DNA from: an uncultured Lachnospiraceae bacterium
GTDB lineage: Bacteria; Bacillota_A; Clostridia; Lachnospirales; Lachnospiraceae
Assembly: GCA_902795835.1 (NCBI GenBank)
Contig: CADBNA010000376.1
Coordinates: forward strand, 1-8,832
DNA: 8,832 nucleotides
Direction: 5' to 3'
Below are positions 6,534 to 8,832 of the stretch, piece by piece (positions within the stretch are counted from its first letter, which is position 1; each line of letters begins with the position of its first letter). The notes beneath the pieces are model-generated. The model searched no databases, was not told where the DNA came from, and saw only the letters and a list, made by a program, of their open reading frames with translations. Both the position numbers and the translations under genes were made by a program.

Positions 6534-7190
6534 ATGGGAATTTTTAAAAAAGCCAAAAAAGAAAAACCGAGCCAGGAGGAAAGAATCCTCCGGACCAGAC
6601 TGGATCTGGAGAAACTCCGCGACAGATATGAGGTGCTGCTGGAGACCCAGAGACGGATTCTCCGAAAAAGCATTACGCAGAAGGAAAAGAATGAAGCCGA
6701 GGCCAAAATCAGGGCCGGGATCTGTTCATATACCATTGTAAATGAGGCCCTCCGCGACCTGGATGAGATCACGTCCGACATCGAGCTGACCAATTCCCTG
6801 AAAGGCCTGAACCGCTCCCTCAGGGCAGTCAACAAGCTGGGGAAAAAGGCGTCGCCCGGGTTCTTCACCAAACTCTCCCTGGATCGCCAGGTCGGGAAAA
6901 TGCAGAAGCGGGATGAAAACAATGCCCCGGAGAAAATCTACAATGACAGTACCCTCAGCACGGTTGATGACTGGCTCGGATCCAAATGGGATCATGTGGC
7001 CCGGAGCTTCATAAACGGAAGCAGCCTGGAAGACTGCCTGAATGATTCCCGCGTCCTGTTGGAATCTGAGCCGATACCGGACCTGGAGGCGTATGAGGAT
7101 GCCTTCGGAGAGGAAGAGAAAAAGGCGGGCGGCGAAGAGCTGAGCGCGGATGACGACCTGCGCGAGCTGCTGAACAGCGATATTTTCTGA
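6534..7190 (+). CDS. Small helical protein, candidate ESCRT-III-like subunit
   Basis: 218 residues; the ATG follows GGGGAT by a few bases, 20 bases after the previous stop. It opens with MGIFKKAKKEKPS, much like the short basic start of eukaryotic CHMP/Snf7 proteins. Two long basic helices follow (about 14-52 and 53-82: ERILRTRLDLEKLRDRYEVL, KNEAEAKIRAGICSYTIVNE). Next is a stretch about 83-110 (DIELTNSLKGLNRSLRAVNK) that recalls the ESCRT-III alpha-3/4 hinge. The middle (125-175) is unlike known ESCRT-III. The last 40 residues are acidic, with PIPDL at 180-184 and a terminal DDDLRELLNSDIF (206-218), both reminiscent of MIT-interacting motifs. A basic front, acidic tail and about 220 residues are the ESCRT-III plan. 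The next gene encodes a MIT-AAA ATPase, which would be the natural partner. Homology is not proven; a structure prediction would decide. Confidence 0.8.
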   Translation: MGIFKKAKKEKPSQEERILRTRLDLEKLRDRYEVLLETQRRILRKSITQKEKNEAEAKIRAGICSYTIVNEALRDLDEITSDIELTNSLKGLNRSLRAVNKLGKKASPGFFTKLSLDRQVGKMQKRDENNAPEKIYNDSTLSTVDDWLGSKWDHVARSFINGSSLEDCLNDSRVLLESEPIPDLEAYEDAFGEEEKKAGGEELSADDDLRELLNSDIF

Positions 7191-7216
7191 GGATGCCCAA
7201 AAGGAGACCCTGAGCA

Positions 7217-8473
7217 ATGACCAGTGATTATATAGAAAAAATGCAGCGGAAGGAAAACCTGTTCCGCGCATACATGCAGAAGGCTGATGACGCCTATGCC
7301 AATGCCGGAAAACACTGTGCGGAAGAGGGGAAAAACCTCCAGGAGGCCGTGAAGCTGCAGTATGAGATGGCCGAAATCAGCGAGGGCGAGGAGAGGAATT
7401 TTCACCTGCGCCGGCAGAAGGAGGTTGAACAGCGGCTGCGGGAGGTGATCAAAGAGGTCAGCCCCGATACCTATATGCGGATCTCCGGAAAATCCTCACA
7501 GAAAGTTCCCGTCGGCGCTGCCCGGAATGACAGACCCGCAGAGGGAGGATCATCCGACGGCGTCAGCGATGAGGCCGTAAATTCCTGGTACAGAGAGAGC
7601 CCTTCGCATTCCTTTGCGGACGTGGCAGGCATGGCGGATCTGAAGGCCCAGCTGCAGGAGTGCATCCACGACACGAAGCTGATCAGGATCCGGGAATACA
7701 TGAAGATGCGCCAGCTGCATTCTTTCCTTTTCATCGGGCCTCCCGGCTGCGGCAAGACGTATATCATCGAGGCCTTTGCCCACGAGCTGATGGAGAAGGA
7801 CTACAAATATATGTCCGTCGATGCATCGGATATTCTGAGCCGCTATGTGGGCGACGCGGAAAAGATCATCGCAAGACTGTTTGAAGAGGCGGAAAAATGC
7901 GCGCCCTGTATCCTGTTCCTGGATGAAATTGACGGCGTGTGCAAAAACCGCTCCATGCGGGACCTTCCCGTGTGGGCTTCCAATATGACGACGGCTTTTC
8001 TGACGGCTTACAACAGGATCCAGTCCTCGGATAAGCCGGTGATCCTGCTGGGCGCCACCAACTATCCCACGCAGGTGGATTCGGCGATGATGGACCGCGT
8101 GCAGGTGATCCGCGTGCCGTTTCCGGATGAAGAAGCGCGCACGCATGCATTCCGGCTGAAATTTGAAAAGATGATCCGGCTCGGGGAAGACTTCAGTTTT
8201 GCGGATATGGCCGCGGTCACGGATACATATAACTACAGAGACATTGACAGGCTGTGTGCCCGCATCAAGAACCTGATGCTGCGCGATGTGCTGGAGAAGT
8301 ACCACACGGAATCCGCGGCAATCGAAGCGATGCAGAACGGGAGCTTTGTGCTGTCCAGGGAGATGTTCCGGACCGCTCTGGAAGGATATACCCCCTCGCC
8401 GAAGGAGGCCATTATCCGGGAACTGAATGCATTTGAAGAAGCGCAGAAAAAACAGCAGGAGCAGATGGGATGA
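7217..8473 (+). CDS. AAA ATPase of the meiotic clade, Vps4-like, with N-terminal MIT-like domain
   Basis: 418 residues; the ATG follows a strong AAGGAG (7201-7206). Residues 1-83 form three predicted helices (KENLFRAYMQKADDAYANAG, NLQEAVKLQYEMAEI, RRQKEVEQRLREVIKEV), the size and pattern of a MIT domain. A linker (84-128) follows, then the AAA core: SFADVAGMADLK (132-143), Walker A GPPGCGKT (174-181), pore loop SRYVGDAEK with aromatic Y210, Walker B ILFLDEIDG (D236, E237), sensor 1 N282 in GATN, and VDSAMMDRVQ where the arginine fingers belong (only R294 kept). The C-terminus (382-418, TALEGYTPSPKEAIIRELNAFEE) resembles the closing helix of Vps4. This MIT-AAA-C-helix order is that of Vps4, which takes apart ESCRT-III filaments. 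The core is more like Vps4, katanin and spastin than bacterial FtsH, SpoVK or MoxR. Substrate identity is inferred; the preceding gene is the best candidate. It overlaps the next gene by four bases. Confidence 0.88.
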   Translation: MTSDYIEKMQRKENLFRAYMQKADDAYANAGKHCAEEGKNLQEAVKLQYEMAEISEGEERNFHLRRQKEVEQRLREVIKEVSPDTYMRISGKSSQKVPVGAARNDRPAEGGSSDGVSDEAVNSWYRESPSHSFADVAGMADLKAQLQECIHDTKLIRIREYMKMRQLHSFLFIGPPGCGKTYIIEAFAHELMEKDYKYMSVDASDILSRYVGDAEKIIARLFEEAEKCAPCILFLDEIDGVCKNRSMRDLPVWASNMTTAFLTAYNRIQSSDKPVILLGATNYPTQVDSAMMDRVQVIRVPFPDEEARTHAFRLKFEKMIRLGEDFSFADMAAVTDTYNYRDIDRLCARIKNLMLRDVLEKYHTESAAIEAMQNGSFVLSREMFRTALEGYTPSPKEAIIRELNAFEEAQKKQQEQMG

Positions 8474-8832
8474 GTGCGGCTGAGGTGACGGCGGGATATC
8501 CGCTGGCAGAAGAACTGCCGCTTCCGGAAAAGACGCTGGCGGATATTGTGGCAAGAGATGCATATACGGGCATACTCAGGAGCCTGCTGCCGGATGATGA
8601 GCTGGACTGGATTTTTCTTCTGGACAGACTGCAGACTGTCTGCCTCTGCGGGAGACCCGGTACGGGAAAGCGCACGCTGGCTATGGCGTATGCCGGTTCC
8701 GCGGGCCGCAGGGGATGCCGCATACTGAGAGGCAGTTGTTCCGCCCTGTCCGAAGATAGGGAGGCAGCTGCGGATCAGATGAGACAGATCCTGCAGGAGG
8801 CGGCAGGTTCTCCTTCCGTCCTGCTGCTGGAA
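8470..8832 (+). CDS. Second AAA-type ATPase, N-terminal part (cut by window end)
   Basis: The ATG overlaps the previous stop as ATGA, with AGGAG eight bases upstream, so translation is coupled. The 121 visible residues open with a short helical lead (PLPEKTLADIVARDAYTGIL, LLPDDELDWIFLLDRL) and no MIT-like bundle. The P-loop is GRPGTGKRT (residues 61-69). The last residues, SVLLLE, are the hydrophobic strand expected to lead into Walker B. If E121 is the first acidic position, it replaces the usual Asp, but the cut prevents a decision. The coupling suggests it works in fixed ratio with the MIT-AAA protein, perhaps as a partner or regulator. The frame stays open to the window edge. Confidence 0.85.
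   Translation, partial: MSAAEVTAGYPLAEELPLPEKTLADIVARDAYTGILRSLLPDDELDWIFLLDRLQTVCLCGRPGTGKRTLAMAYAGSAGRRGCRILRGSCSALSEDREAAADQMRQILQEAAGSPSVLLLE

Noticed and set aside
7217..8473. MoxR, FtsH or SpoVK/CbbX-type bacterial AAA ATPase
   Set aside because: There is no membrane segment or protease motif, the pore loop and DVAG start are of the meiotic clade, and the MIT-like N-terminus and Vps4-like C-terminal helix are not features of those families.
7550..8563. Long open frame on the - strand (337 codons) opposite the Vps4-like ATPase
   Set aside because: The + strand frame has clear Walker A, Walker B and sensor motifs; the antisense product shows no family features and crosses two real genes.

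Overview
The window reads as a stretch of a Firmicutes chromosome, most likely a Lachnospiraceae-type Clostridium. It has moderately high GC content, strong Shine-Dalgarno sites, rho-independent terminators, and several proteins of a kind I associate with that family. This placement is an inference; the sequence holds no 16S or other decisive marker.

Layout. Positions 1-212 hold the 3' end of tuf (EF-Tu, + strand). A 175-base gap follows with three related hairpins built on a GGAGACAGGGGTC-type inverted repeat. The first ends tuf, and the third ends the convergent gene at 388-846 (- strand, a small single-pass membrane protein of unknown function). A short divergent promoter region (about 878-947) drives that gene leftward. 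Rightward it drives a run of seven + strand genes that reaches the window end with gaps of 42 bases or less and no visible internal terminator, so it is probably one operon.

The operon in order: (1) 1023-3149, a membrane-anchored NodB/polysaccharide-deacetylase-fold protein that seems to have lost its catalytic residues and carries calcium-binding-like repeats and a long acidic insert; (2) 3192-4487, a secreted trigger-factor/FKBP-like foldase; (3) 4489-5346, a sigma-70-like protein lacking the promoter-recognition regions; (4) 5386-6513, a coiled-coil protein; (5) 6534-7190, a small helical protein with a basic front half and an acidic tail; (6) 7217-8473, an AAA ATPase with an N-terminal three-helix MIT-like region, a meiotic-clade (Vps4/katanin/spastin-like) AAA core and a Vps4-like C-terminal helix; (7) 8470-8832, the start of a second AAA ATPase, cut by the window end.

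The most interesting reading is that genes 4-7 form a bacterial counterpart of the ESCRT-III/Vps4 membrane-remodelling machine. One or two small helical proteins with basic amphipathic N-termini and an acidic, possibly MIT-binding tail would be the filament formers, and a MIT-AAA ATPase would be their disassembly motor. Co-transcription with two exported envelope proteins suggests a task at the cell envelope. This rests on pattern recognition of motifs and architecture. No database search or structure prediction was possible.
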